Assembly (NCBI GenBank): GCA_964526295.1
Contig: CAZGKW010000010.1
Span: forward strand, 1 to 64,000
Origin: CAZGKW01 sp964526295
GTDB lineage: Bacteria > Planctomycetota > Phycisphaerae > FEN-1346
Direction: 5' to 3'
Length of the DNA stretch: 64,000 bases
A program made the translations under genes and the position numbers. The notes below the pieces were generated by a model, which was not told where the DNA came from, ran no database searches, and saw only the letters and a list, made by a program, of their open reading frames with translations. Positions 1 to 7,674 of this stretch are shown here, piece by piece (the stretch's first letter is position 1; each line of letters begins with the position of its first letter).

Positions 1-1723
1 CCGACCAGGGCACCACGAACGTCTGTTCCGCCAATCCATCGCGGACCTTCGCTATTTGCTCCATCTCGGCATGGGCCCGCCGCAACAGCAACGGCTCGCG
101 CGGGCGGGCGGCAGCCAGCGAGGCATTCACGACCCATGCCAACGGTTCAATCTGTGCCCGGCGCAGATCCTCCTGAAGGCGAGCAGCCTCGAGCACGGGC
201 GTGGTCTCGGGCAGCGTGACGATCAACATCTTCGTCTGGGAACGATCCTGAAGCTGCATCATGGGGGTCGTGACCTTGAAGCCTTCCCCGGCGTGTCGCA
301 TGACATCGCGGTGATAGGACCCCGTCGCGTCCAGCAGCAGCAGTGTGTGTCCGGTCGGGGCGGTATCGAGCACCACGAACTTACGCCTCGCCTCCCGGAT
401 GATCTTCGAGAACGCCTGGAAGACGGCGACTTCTTCGGTGCAGGGCGAACGGAGGTCTTCCTCCAGCAGGGCCCGTCCCTGCTCGTCCAGGTCCTTGCCC
501 TTGGTCTCCAGCACATTCCGGCGGTATCGTTCGGTCTCCACCTGCGGGTCGATCCTGCTGACCTCCAGGTGCTCCATTTCGCCGGCCACCGCGCCGGCCA
601 CATGAGCCGCCGGATCGGTCGTGGTGAGATGCACGTCGTGGCCACGCGACGCCAGTTCCACCGCCAGGGCGGCCGCAATCGTCGTCTTGCCGACGCCGCC
701 CTTTCCCATCACCATCACCAGCCCGTGGCCGTCCGATTCGATTCCGTCCACAAGTTGGCCGAGATCGGCAACGTCAATCGGGGGCAGTGAAATCGACCCG
801 TCGGCGGTCTCGGCATTGGAGTCGGACGACTTGCCCAGAGCGCGCAACGCCTCGATGCCGACAAGGTTGTGGGGCTGAAGAAGGACAACGCTGGTCGGCA
901 GAGCCGCCAGAGCGGAGGGCAGGTGCTCCATTGCCCGGCGATCCCGCTCTGCCTGCGCTGCGGCCAACGGATCATCACTGGTTGTCTCCGGCATCAACCC
1001 GTTGACGATCAGCCGCTGGTTCCGCACGCCCAGCGACGCCAGTTCGCCGCTGGTGCGCGCCGCCTCGGCTAGCGCCGCCGTCTGAGGCCGGCTGACCAGC
1101 ATCAAGGTCGTGCGCGACCCGTCGGCCAGGGCGTCCACGGCGGCCTTGTACTGCCTGTGCTGCTTTTCGAGGCCGGCCAACGGGCCGAGGCATGACGCGC
1201 CGCCCTGGTTGGTCTCCAGAAAACTTGACCACGCGCGGGGCAGCGTCAGCAGCCGCAACGTGTGGCCGGTCGGCGCGGTGTCAAAAACGATGTGGTCGTA
1301 CCCACGGGTCTTCTGTTCGTCGGTAAGCAGGGCCGTGAACTCGTCGAAAGCGGCGATCTCCGTCGTGCATGCGCCCGAGAGCTGCTCTTCCATGCCGCGC
1401 AAGACATCGGGAGGCAGGGATTTCCGCACGGGGCCCACGATCCGCTGGCGATAGGCCCGCGCGGCCGCCTCGGGGTCGATGTCGAGGGCAAAGAGGTTCG
1501 TAACGCCCTGGATTTCGGTCGGCTCCTGATCACCGATGTCGGTTTCGAAGACGTGGGCGAGGTTGGAAGCGGGGTCCGTGCTCACCAGGAGCACCTTCTT
1601 GCCCTCGTCGGCCAGCCGTACCGCCGTGGCGCAGGCCAGCGATGTCTTGCCGACGCCGCCCTTGCCCGTGAAGAACAGGTAACGGGTCGCCTGAACTACA
1701 GATTCATTAAAAGGCACACTCAT
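1..1723 (-). CDS. arsA: ArsA arsenite-transporting ATPase, 3' end cut by window edge
   Basis: This gene encodes the soluble ATPase that drives arsenite export, in the tandem two-domain ArsA form. Reading the minus strand from the ATG at 1723 gives about 574 residues with no stop before the edge. The first P-loop (GKGGVGKTS) is at residues 20-28 and a second (GKGGVGKTT) is near residue 338. Each half also carries the D-T-A-P-T-G-H switch motif typical of ArsA. The ATG overlaps the arsD stop as ATGA, so the two are translationally coupled. The membrane partner (ArsB or Acr3) is not in view; it may lie beyond the left edge or elsewhere. Known of the family: ArsA receives As(III) or Sb(III) from the ArsD metallochaperone. 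Confidence 0.93.
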   Translation of the reverse strand, partial: MSVPFNESVVQATRYLFFTGKGGVGKTSLACATAVRLADEGKKVLLVSTDPASNLAHVFETDIGDQEPTEIQGVTNLFALDIDPEAAARAYRQRIVGPVRKSLPPDVLRGMEEQLSGACTTEIAAFDEFTALLTDEQKTRGYDHIVFDTAPTGHTLRLLTLPRAWSSFLETNQGGASCLGPLAGLEKQHRQYKAAVDALADGSRTTLMLVSRPQTAALAEAARTSGELASLGVRNQRLIVNGLMPETTSDDPLAAAQAERDRRAMEHLPSALAALPTSVVLLQPHNLVGIEALRALGKSSDSNAETADGSISLPPIDVADLGQLVDGIESDGHGLVMVMGKGGVGKTTIAAALAVELASRGHDVHLTTTDPAAHVAGAVAGEMEHLEVSRIDPQVETERYRRNVLETKGKDLDEQGRALLEEDLRSPCTEEVAVFQAFSKIIREARRKFVVLDTAPTGHTLLLLDATGSYHRDVMRHAGEGFKVTTPMMQLQDRSQTKMLIVTLPETTPVLEAARLQEDLRRAQIEPLAWVVNASLAAARPREPLLLRRAHAEMEQIAKVRDGLAEQTFVVPWS

Positions 1724-2034
1724 GCTTCCACCCCCATTCCCAACCAGCCCGCCAGCATTTCACGAGACGGATAGACGCCCTGGCTCACGAGGTTGGCGTC
1801 CGCCAGGATCAGGGGCAGGCACTTGCTGCCGCCTTCACGGAGCGCGTTCTTCACCACGGGGTTGTCCACGAAGGCGTGCGGCTGCTGGGAAAGGTTGTAC
1901 CGTTCGACCGCCACACCGCGCTGCCTGATCCAGTCCAGGTCGGCGGCAAAGCGCACAATCGCCTCGTCAACCGACGGGCCGCACACGCCGGTCGAGCAGC
2001 ACATCGGCGGGTCATAGACTGCCAGTTTTGTCAT
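1720..2034 (-). CDS. arsD: ArsD arsenic metallochaperone / repressor
   Basis: A 104-residue protein. The N-terminus reads MTKLAVYDPPMCCSTGVCG, placing Cys12, Cys13 and Cys18 exactly where ArsD binds As(III) before passing it to ArsA. The distal vicinal cysteine pairs of some ArsD proteins are absent, and the tail ends GWLGMGVEA. A GAGGAG ribosome-binding site lies 7 nt before the ATG at 2034. It is the first gene of an arsD-arsA operon and its stop overlaps the arsA start by ATGA. No arsR repressor gene is visible next to it, so ArsD itself (a weak repressor in characterised operons) or a remote ArsR may act on the operator upstream. Confidence 0.93.
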   Translation of the reverse strand: MTKLAVYDPPMCCSTGVCGPSVDEAIVRFAADLDWIRQRGVAVERYNLSQQPHAFVDNPVVKNALREGGSKCLPLILADANLVSQGVYPSREMLAGWLGMGVEA

Positions 2035-2073
2035 GTCATATCTCCTCGAATCGGGTCCTTGGCTCTACTGCGT

Positions 2074-2119
2074 TACTTCGCCACTCGACGAAGTATATCA
2101 CGTGATACACCTACCGCAA
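2074..2119 (-). promoter_or_regulatory. arsDA promoter with overlapping operator-like palindromes
   Basis: On the minus strand a -35 TTGCGG (2119-2114) and a -10 TATACT (2097-2092) are separated by 16 bp and read toward arsD. A perfect 12-bp palindrome, TATCACGTGATA (2096-2107), sits in the spacer and touches the -10. A second inverted repeat, TACTTCG (2074-2080) with CGAAGTA (2089-2095) and an 8-nt gap, covers the -10 and probable start site. This is the geometry of a repressor operator. The regulator is inferred, not seen. Confidence 0.6.
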
Positions 2120-2466
2120 GGCTTTGTTCAAAAAAAAATTGCGACTTTTCTGGCCCCCCCGGCCGACCCCCCGCCTGGCCCTTCGGAGACCAGACTACGT
2201 TGCTACGCCCCAGTAGTTGAAGGACGCGGGGCTTCCAGCCGGTCAAACGCGCGCAGCGGGCCCCTCGAGGCGTTGACGTCCATGTCTTCGCTCCTTCCAA
2301 CAACGGTTCGGGTTGTTGGTGAGGCCTCACCGCATCATCTCCACCCACTGTAACACCGCGCACACGATCGCGCAACCCTAACACACACCAAACTCAACCA
2401 AATAGAGGCGCCCCCCCCCCCGGCCTTCATTAGATGCGATTGCCCTGGGCCGCGCCAGCCCCCAGC
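2120..2466. other. Intergenic region between arsD and the lipoprotein gene, no gene seen
   Basis: No convincing gene was found here on either strand. The stretch contains a run of nine A (2130-2138) and a run of eleven C (2411-2421) and is less GC-biased than its surroundings. Open frames that cross it have no recognisable protein pattern. An arsR-like coding sequence was looked for and not found. Confidence 0.5.
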
Positions 2467-2495
2467 TTGACACGCCGCCGCCGTTCCGGTAGAAA
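2467..2495 (+). promoter_or_regulatory. Sigma70-type promoter for the lipoprotein gene at 2506
   Basis: TTGACA (2467-2472), a 17-bp spacer and TAGAAA (2490-2495). The predicted transcription start falls only a few nucleotides before the ATG at 2506, so the transcript may be nearly leaderless. Confidence 0.5.
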
Positions 2496-2505
2496 CCAAG
2501 GCGCT

Positions 2506-3120
2506 ATGTCGAAAGGGAACGCTGTTCTGCGTGCGGGTGTGCTGGCCGTCTCCGCGGTTCTGGCGGCGGCGGGCGGTTGCCAGCCGCGGGCCGACCGCGC
2601 CGGGAACGGCCAGGGGGCCGACGGGCCCCAGATGGCGGCCAACGAGCGGTCGATGTACCGTCTTCGCGGCAAGGTCGTAGACGCCCAGACGCTCCGGGGA
2701 CTGCCGCAGGCCCGGCTCAGCCTCGTTGTGCGGGTGGCCACGCCCGTGGGGATGCGGTCCGCCCGGGTTTACGGGGCGGCCGACTCGAAGGGCAACTACG
2801 AGCTGCGCGTGCCGCTCTCGCACGAGACGATGCGGCAGGCTGAGGAGATCGAGCTGTCGGCGGGGTTGCCGGGCTACGAAGCCAAGACGATCGAGGTCCC
2901 TCGTCCGCTGGTTCGAGCGTCGTTCCACCTGGCCCCGATCGTGGGCCTGAGGAAGTACACCGATGCCGACCTGCCGTGGCAGCCGGAGCGGGACACCCCC
3001 GTCACCGAGATCCGCCGATCCCAGTCCGAGCAGAAGGACTCCACGTGGGACTGGCTGTTCCCGTGGCAGAAGAAGAAGGACGAGGAGCCGGTCCGGGTGC
3101 CCGTCAGCCCGGACCGTTAG
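2506..3120 (+). CDS. Exported lipoprotein with carboxypeptidase-regulatory-like domain, function unknown
   Basis: A 204-residue protein starting at the ATG at 2506, chosen because a lipoprotein-type signal sequence follows immediately; the frame is open further upstream. Residues 1-24 are a basic start and hydrophobic stretch ending A-A-G-G, followed by Cys25 as the probable lipidated residue. Residues 45-150 resemble the beta-sandwich repeats found beside carboxypeptidases and TonB receptors (a K-V-V-D-A-x-T core and a D-S-K-G-N-Y-E-L motif). The tail is rich in Lys, Trp and acidic residues. The last 17 bases overlap the convergent HD-GYP gene. A binding or structural envelope role is inferred. 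Confidence 0.7.
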   Translation: MSKGNAVLRAGVLAVSAVLAAAGGCQPRADRAGNGQGADGPQMAANERSMYRLRGKVVDAQTLRGLPQARLSLVVRVATPVGMRSARVYGAADSKGNYELRVPLSHETMRQAEEIELSAGLPGYEAKTIEVPRPLVRASFHLAPIVGLRKYTDADLPWQPERDTPVTEIRRSQSEQKDSTWDWLFPWQKKKDEEPVRVPVSPDR

Positions 3121-4969
3121 GTTTGATCCCGATCGGGGCTGAGGCGGCGAGGGCCTCCTCCAGGCCTCCCATGGCCTCGCGCTCGTCTCCCAGCATCTTC
3201 AGGAAGACCTCGACGCACCCCGGATCGAACTGCGCCGCGGCACAGCGTCGCAGCTCGGCGGCAGCCTCCTCGTGGGCCATCGCTCGACGGTACGGCCGGG
3301 CGCTGGTCATCGCATCGTAGGCGTCCACGACACACATGATCCGGGCTTCCAAGGGGATCTGCTCGTCGATCAGCCCGTCGGGATAGCCGCCTCCGCCGAA
3401 TCGCTCGTGGTGATGACGGACCGCCGGGATCGCCGGGGCCAGGAACCGGAGGTGTTCGATCATCTGTACCCCCCGGACGGGGTGCTCCCGGACCAGAGAC
3501 CATTCCCGGTCCGTGAGCGGTCGGGCACCCTTGAGGATCTCGTCCGGCACGGCGAGCTTGCCGATGTCGTGGAGTTCGGCGGCCGCCCCGAGCACGCGAA
3601 GACGCGTCTCGTCCAGGCCCATCTCGCGGCCCAAGCCGACCGACCAGGCCTGGACCCGGACCGAGTGGCCGTGGGTGTAGGGGTCTTTCGCTTCGACGGC
3701 CTGCGCCAGGGCCCGGATGGTGTCGTAGTTGGCCTGTTCGACCTCGTGCCGCGCCATCTGGGCCGCCAGACTGATCGCCGCTGCCTCGGCGGCGAACTCC
3801 AGCTCCTCGATGTCGGCGCCGGAGAAGCGTTCTCTGGGCAGATCGGTGGCGTTGATGCACCCGACCTTGCGTCCGCCGGACCGCATCGGTGCGGCGATAA
3901 GAGGCAGCGAGACGGCCGCTCCTCGGGCCGCCAGACCCAGCGCCAGCGCCGGCTCCTGCGCGGCCACGTCGTCGAACACCACGGCCCGCCCCGTCGCGAA
4001 GACCGTCCCGCAGATCCGCTCCGACGCCGGCACCGCCACCTGGCTGACGACCTCCGGACGGATGCCGCGAGATGCCACGATCCGAAGCACCTCGCCCTCG
4101 ACCATCATGACACTGACGCGGCGGGCCCCGAGTTCCTGGCACACGTAGCGGACGGCCGTGTCGGCGGCCGACTCGATCGAGTCCGACAGGCTGAGCTCCG
4201 CCAGGTAGCCGCAGCGACGCTCCTGGAGGGCCCTCTTGTCGGCCGAGTCGTCCAGGGCCCGGATCAGGTCCACCGTCTGCCACTTGATCGTCAGGCCCAG
4301 GGCCACCACACCGACGATGCTCAGCGTCACCAGGAGCTTTGTCACCCACACCGCCAGGGCCGTATTCAGCAGGAACGCGATGATCAGCAGCGCCAGCAGC
4401 AGAAGCGACGTCTGGAGCCCGCAGCACCACCGAATGGTGTTCTGGCTGCACCACCGGCACCGCTCGTAGGGGGCCATGCCCAGCGTGCGGCACACGACGC
4501 AGTCGGGGTTGCCGACGTCGGTCGTGCAGGCGACCGCTTCAGACGGCTGCCCGACGATCCGCATCCACATCGACCGCGTATAAGAGTAGACCAGCAGCGT
4601 GACGGCGAAGCCGGTCGTGCCGTGCAGGATTGCCGTGGAGCCCACCGCCAGGATCGGCAGCCAGCCGATGGGGTGCTCGGAGGCCAGCAGTCCGATGCCC
4701 AGGACAAACAGCACCACGCGAGAAGCCTGGTCGAAGCGATAGGCGCCGATGCTCTGCGGGGGAGGAAGCGGTGTCCGGCCGTCTGTCCTGGGCGGGCGTC
4801 TCGACAGACCCGCCAGCCGGGGAACGGCCAGCAGCAGGGCCGACAGGGCCGTCGCACCCCAGACACACTGGACCCATCCGGTCAGGTAGGCCGCGACCAC
4901 CAGAACGCCGAGCAGCAGGTCCAGGAAGTGACGTAGATGCAGACCGGTCCGGACGTCGTGTGGGGCCAT
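3104..4969 (-). CDS. Membrane-bound GAF / HD-GYP domain protein
   Basis: A 621-residue protein from the ATG at 4969, preferred over the ATG at 4984 because GGGAG stands 8 nt before it. About four membrane segments (roughly residues 15-52, 83-132, 186-233) are followed by a GAF domain (about 265-405) and an HD-GYP domain (about 425-605). The HD-GYP domain has the E-L-H-D-I-G-K motif and a variant H-H-E-x-F-G-G-G-G-Y-P-D-G loop, in which the usual Asp before the first Gly is replaced by Gly. Known family role: cyclic-di-GMP phosphodiesterase. A loop between membrane segments holds Cys157-x2-Cys160-x10-Cys171-x2-Cys174 and further cysteines, which suggests metal or redox sensing (inferred). It converges on and overlaps the lipoprotein gene. 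Confidence 0.85.
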   Translation of the reverse strand: MAPHDVRTGLHLRHFLDLLLGVLVVAAYLTGWVQCVWGATALSALLLAVPRLAGLSRRPPRTDGRTPLPPPQSIGAYRFDQASRVVLFVLGIGLLASEHPIGWLPILAVGSTAILHGTTGFAVTLLVYSYTRSMWMRIVGQPSEAVACTTDVGNPDCVVCRTLGMAPYERCRWCSQNTIRWCCGLQTSLLLLALLIIAFLLNTALAVWVTKLLVTLSIVGVVALGLTIKWQTVDLIRALDDSADKRALQERRCGYLAELSLSDSIESAADTAVRYVCQELGARRVSVMMVEGEVLRIVASRGIRPEVVSQVAVPASERICGTVFATGRAVVFDDVAAQEPALALGLAARGAAVSLPLIAAPMRSGGRKVGCINATDLPRERFSGADIEELEFAAEAAAISLAAQMARHEVEQANYDTIRALAQAVEAKDPYTHGHSVRVQAWSVGLGREMGLDETRLRVLGAAAELHDIGKLAVPDEILKGARPLTDREWSLVREHPVRGVQMIEHLRFLAPAIPAVRHHHERFGGGGYPDGLIDEQIPLEARIMCVVDAYDAMTSARPYRRAMAHEEAAAELRRCAAAQFDPGCVEVFLKMLGDEREAMGGLEEALAASAPIGIKPNGPG

Positions 4970-5207
4970 CCCAGCATCTCCCATCCCAGCGTTTCACCGC
5001 CCGGCAGGACGCCGCGGCGGGGTGCCAGCGCTAATGTCAATATCGGGGATGGCGACGGACCCCCATTAGCAAATCCGCGCGCTCGTACGGCCCCTGGGGC
5101 GGGAGCGATGCCGGTTCGCCCGGAAGCCGACGGCCGTTCGGCCGAGGCAGGCGGGCCGGCGCTGCGTAGAACGCGGCTCGGGGGCGGCGACGGGGCAGGG
5201 CGGCGGG

Positions 5208-5861
5208 TCAGCCCAGGGCCTCGCGGGCCTTCTCGACCTCGGCCCGGAAGGCCCTGGCCCGTTCCGTGACCCGGCCCCAGTCGGCCGACGCGACGGCGTC
5301 CTTTTCCACCAGGGCCGACCCGGCCCCCAGGGCGACCGCCCCCGCTCGGATGAACGGCCCGGCCGTCTCCAGGTCCACCCCTCCGGTCGGCGTGAGCTTG
5401 AGCCAGGGCATCGGGGCCAGAACGGCCTTGAAGTACGGGGGCCCGCCGACGCTCGCCGGGAACACCTTCACCACGTCGGCCCCCATCTCCCAGGCCTCGT
5501 GGATCTCGGTCGGCGTGAACGCCCCGGGGATGACCACTTTCCTCAGCCGCCTGGCCGCCTCGACCACGGCCGGGACGGTCACCGGGCTGACGACGAACTC
5601 GGCGCCCGCCTCGACGGCCTCTTCGGCCTGCTCGGGCATGGTGACGCTGCCGACGCCCAGCAGGACGTCGTCGCCCATCTCGGCCTTGATGCGGCGAATG
5701 CCCTCGACCGCCCCGGGCACCGTCATGGTGACCTCGGTGATCGGTACGCCGCCGGCCGCCAGGGCCCGGGCGATGTCGACGAGGCCCGCCGCCGACTTGG
5801 CCCGCACCACCGGGATGACCCCCACGTCGCAGAGCTTCTCCAGGATCTCGTCGCGCGTCAT
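5208..5861 (-). CDS. eda: 2-keto-3-deoxy-6-phosphogluconate / 4-hydroxy-2-oxoglutarate aldolase
   Basis: A 217-residue class I aldolase of the Entner-Doudoroff and uronate routes; it cleaves KDPG to pyruvate and glyceraldehyde 3-phosphate. The ATG at 5861 has GGAG about 8 nt upstream. The frame is open further upstream, but that extension is not aldolase-like. Visible motifs: P-V-V-R20, I-T-E43-V-T-M, P-G-A-F-T-P-T-E, the Schiff-base lysine K132 in D-V-V-K-V-F-P-A, and T-P-T-G-G-V. Length matches the family. It fits the local supply of pectin-derived uronates (pectate lyase at 25.9 kb). KDPG versus 2-dehydro-3-deoxy-6-phosphogalactonate specificity cannot be told from sequence. Confidence 0.9.
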   Translation of the reverse strand: MTRDEILEKLCDVGVIPVVRAKSAAGLVDIARALAAGGVPITEVTMTVPGAVEGIRRIKAEMGDDVLLGVGSVTMPEQAEEAVEAGAEFVVSPVTVPAVVEAARRLRKVVIPGAFTPTEIHEAWEMGADVVKVFPASVGGPPYFKAVLAPMPWLKLTPTGGVDLETAGPFIRAGAVALGAGSALVEKDAVASADWGRVTERARAFRAEVEKAREALG

Positions 5862-5968
5862 GTGCCGACTCCTTCCGTCTCGGCGTTCACCGGCCCCAGC
5901 CGGGACCCCAAGCCGAGACTGTAATCCATGGGGGCCCAAACTGCAACCAACAGGGGGCAATCCGGGGG

Positions 5969-6916
5969 CTACTTCGTGATGCTTTCGAGCATGGCCCGGG
6001 CCTCCTTGGCCTGGGGCGAACCGGGGGCCTCGTCGAGAATCTTGCGGCAGTAGCCCTCGGCCAGGTCGGGGCGGCCCGCCCGGTAGTAGTTCGTCGCCAG
6101 GCTCATCCACTGGCGGGCCTTCTCCCGGAGGCGGAGGTTGCGGATGTGCTCGGCCAGCTCCTCGTCGGCCGCCAGGCGCTTCAGGGCCCGGGCCGACTCC
6201 TCGCCGAGCTTCGTGTCGCCGGCCTGGCGGACGATCCGCTCGTAAATGGCATGGGCCTGGGCCAACTTCCGGATGCGGGCTTCCCGGCGCTCTTTGGCCG
6301 TCATCATCGGGGGGCTGACGACGTCCTCGCCGTCCCCATCGGGGTCCTCCACGATGACGACCTCGGGGTCCTCCTTCTCGAACGGGGCGTTCAGGAGGGC
6401 CTCGGCCTCGGCTTCGAGGGCAACAGCCCGCTGAAAATCGTCTGCGAACCCCTGGACCCGCAGGATCTGCTGGAACTTCGGGTCCTGCTCCAGCTTGGCC
6501 ATCAGGTGACCGGCGTCCTTGGCGACGCCGAGGCCCCTGTAGACCCGCTTGATGCGGGCCAGCTCCTTGAGTCCCTCGGCGGGCGCCTCGCCGTCAACGA
6601 GTTCGCGGGCCACCGCCAGCTCCACCTTCGCCTTCTGGGCGATCTGGGTCAGCTCGTCGAACGCCTTCTTGGGGTAGGGCGAGTCGATCCGCATTTTGGC
6701 CACCCAGAGGAGCAGCCGCACGGCCCGCGAGGTCCGCCCCTCGGCCAGGGCCCGCATGCCCGTCTTGTAGTACCGCTCCGCCTGCTCCTTCATGCGGGCG
6801 CGCTGGACCTCCGGGGGCTCGACGATCTCGCCCATCCCGAGGGCCGCGCATCGGCCGCAGGCAGCCCCCAGGATCGCGGCCAGGACCACCGCTCGGATCG
6901 TCGCTTGTCTCATCAT
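5969..6916 (-). CDS. Secreted TPR-like repeat protein, function unknown
   Basis: A 315-residue protein starting at tandem ATGs (6916, 6913); the first overlaps the stop of the DUF2617 gene as ATGA, so the pair is translationally coupled. Residues 1-26 form a signal peptide with internal cysteines. The rest is alpha-helical and alanine-rich, with TPR-like helices (Y-Y-K-T-G-M-R-A-L-A-E-G-R near residue 50 and Y-Y-R-A-G-R-P-D-L-A-E-G-Y-C near residue 280). A very acidic linker around residues 195-215 separates two helical parts. A role in assembling envelope complexes is a guess. It shares the promoter upstream of the DUF2617 gene. Confidence 0.75.
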   Translation of the reverse strand: MMRQATIRAVVLAAILGAACGRCAALGMGEIVEPPEVQRARMKEQAERYYKTGMRALAEGRTSRAVRLLLWVAKMRIDSPYPKKAFDELTQIAQKAKVELAVARELVDGEAPAEGLKELARIKRVYRGLGVAKDAGHLMAKLEQDPKFQQILRVQGFADDFQRAVALEAEAEALLNAPFEKEDPEVVIVEDPDGDGEDVVSPPMMTAKERREARIRKLAQAHAIYERIVRQAGDTKLGEESARALKRLAADEELAEHIRNLRLREKARQWMSLATNYYRAGRPDLAEGYCRKILDEAPGSPQAKEARAMLESITK

Positions 6917-7458
6917 CCCTCGGTCCGCTCGATCAGCGTCTGCGTCTTGAGGATCGTGTGCTCCGCCGGGAACCCGTGCCACGTATGCACCAGGAGGCCC
7001 CGCGCCCGAAGCTCGGGGATGGCATAGGAGAAGCCCCGCCGCGCGAGGTCCCGGGGCGTCTCGGAGTAGAGATCGCTCTGTCGGGCCCCGGCCAGCAGCT
7101 CCTCCGCCTCCCTTCTGTACGTCTCGGGAGGCTCGGCGTCTATCTGGTAAACGATCGTATAGAGCATCGGCCCGCGGGTCTCGAGGCGGTGCTCGCGGTC
7201 GCCCCCCAGGTCGACTTGCCGCACGACGCCGCGCCGCGGCAGCTCCACGCCCCGCGGGGCGATCACCTCCGTGACGGCGCTGTCGCCGCTCGTCAGCGTG
7301 ATGACGTGCCCCGGGGCCAGGAGCCACACTTCGGCGCCGAAGCGGGCCCGGTGGAACTCCCGGCGGGCCCGGATGTCGAAAAACTCCGGGTGGATGGGCC
7401 TGAGATAGATGCTCAGCCTCAGGTCCGCCACGGCGGTTTGTCGCTCGTCCGCGTTCAC
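6913..7458 (-). CDS. DUF2617 family protein
   Basis: A 181-residue cytoplasmic protein from a GTG start at 7458 with GGGAG about 7 nt upstream. The opening (Y-L-R-P-I-H-P-E-F-F-D) followed by a beta-rich segment ending T-E-V-I-A matches my memory of DUF2617, a family seen in planctomycetes and actinobacteria with no known function. The C-terminal half has an H-T-W-H-G-F-P-A segment and a Thr-rich end. It heads a two-gene unit with the TPR protein. The assignment is from memory of the family pattern; no search was done. Confidence 0.65.
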   Translation of the reverse strand: MNADERQTAVADLRLSIYLRPIHPEFFDIRARREFHRARFGAEVWLLAPGHVITLTSGDSAVTEVIAPRGVELPRRGVVRQVDLGGDREHRLETRGPMLYTIVYQIDAEPPETYRREAEELLAGARQSDLYSETPRDLARRGFSYAIPELRARGLLVHTWHGFPAEHTILKTQTLIERTEG

Positions 7459-7481
7459 GTCTCGCTCCCGCGCACCCCTGA

Positions 7482-7509
7482 ATTATACGGACCCGTCGGT
7501 GCGACGCAA
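7482..7509 (-). promoter_or_regulatory. Promoter for the DUF2617-TPR operon
   Basis: On the minus strand: TTGCGT (7509-7504), a 16-bp spacer and a perfect -10 TATAAT (7487-7482). The predicted start site lies about 17 nt before the GTG at 7458. Confidence 0.6.
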
Positions 7510-7674
7510 ATCCGGCCGGCCGCCCCGCGTCCGGAAACCGCGGCGTCTTACACTTGACTTCGGCCGCGCGCGCCCTTCTTCTTAAGCCATGAACACCTCC
7601 GAGGGCCCATTGTGCCGCCGTTACCGGATGGCGGATGGGGCCATGACGGGATGGTTCCATAAAGGAGTCGAACT

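Noticed and set aside
2073..2384. ArsR-like repressor gene upstream of arsD
   Set aside because: The minus-strand open frame there has no winged-helix pattern, no metal-binding cysteines and an unlikely composition.
3272..4936. Plus-strand open frame of 554 codons opposite the HD-GYP gene
   Set aside because: Antisense, Arg/Asp/Gln-rich, no domain.
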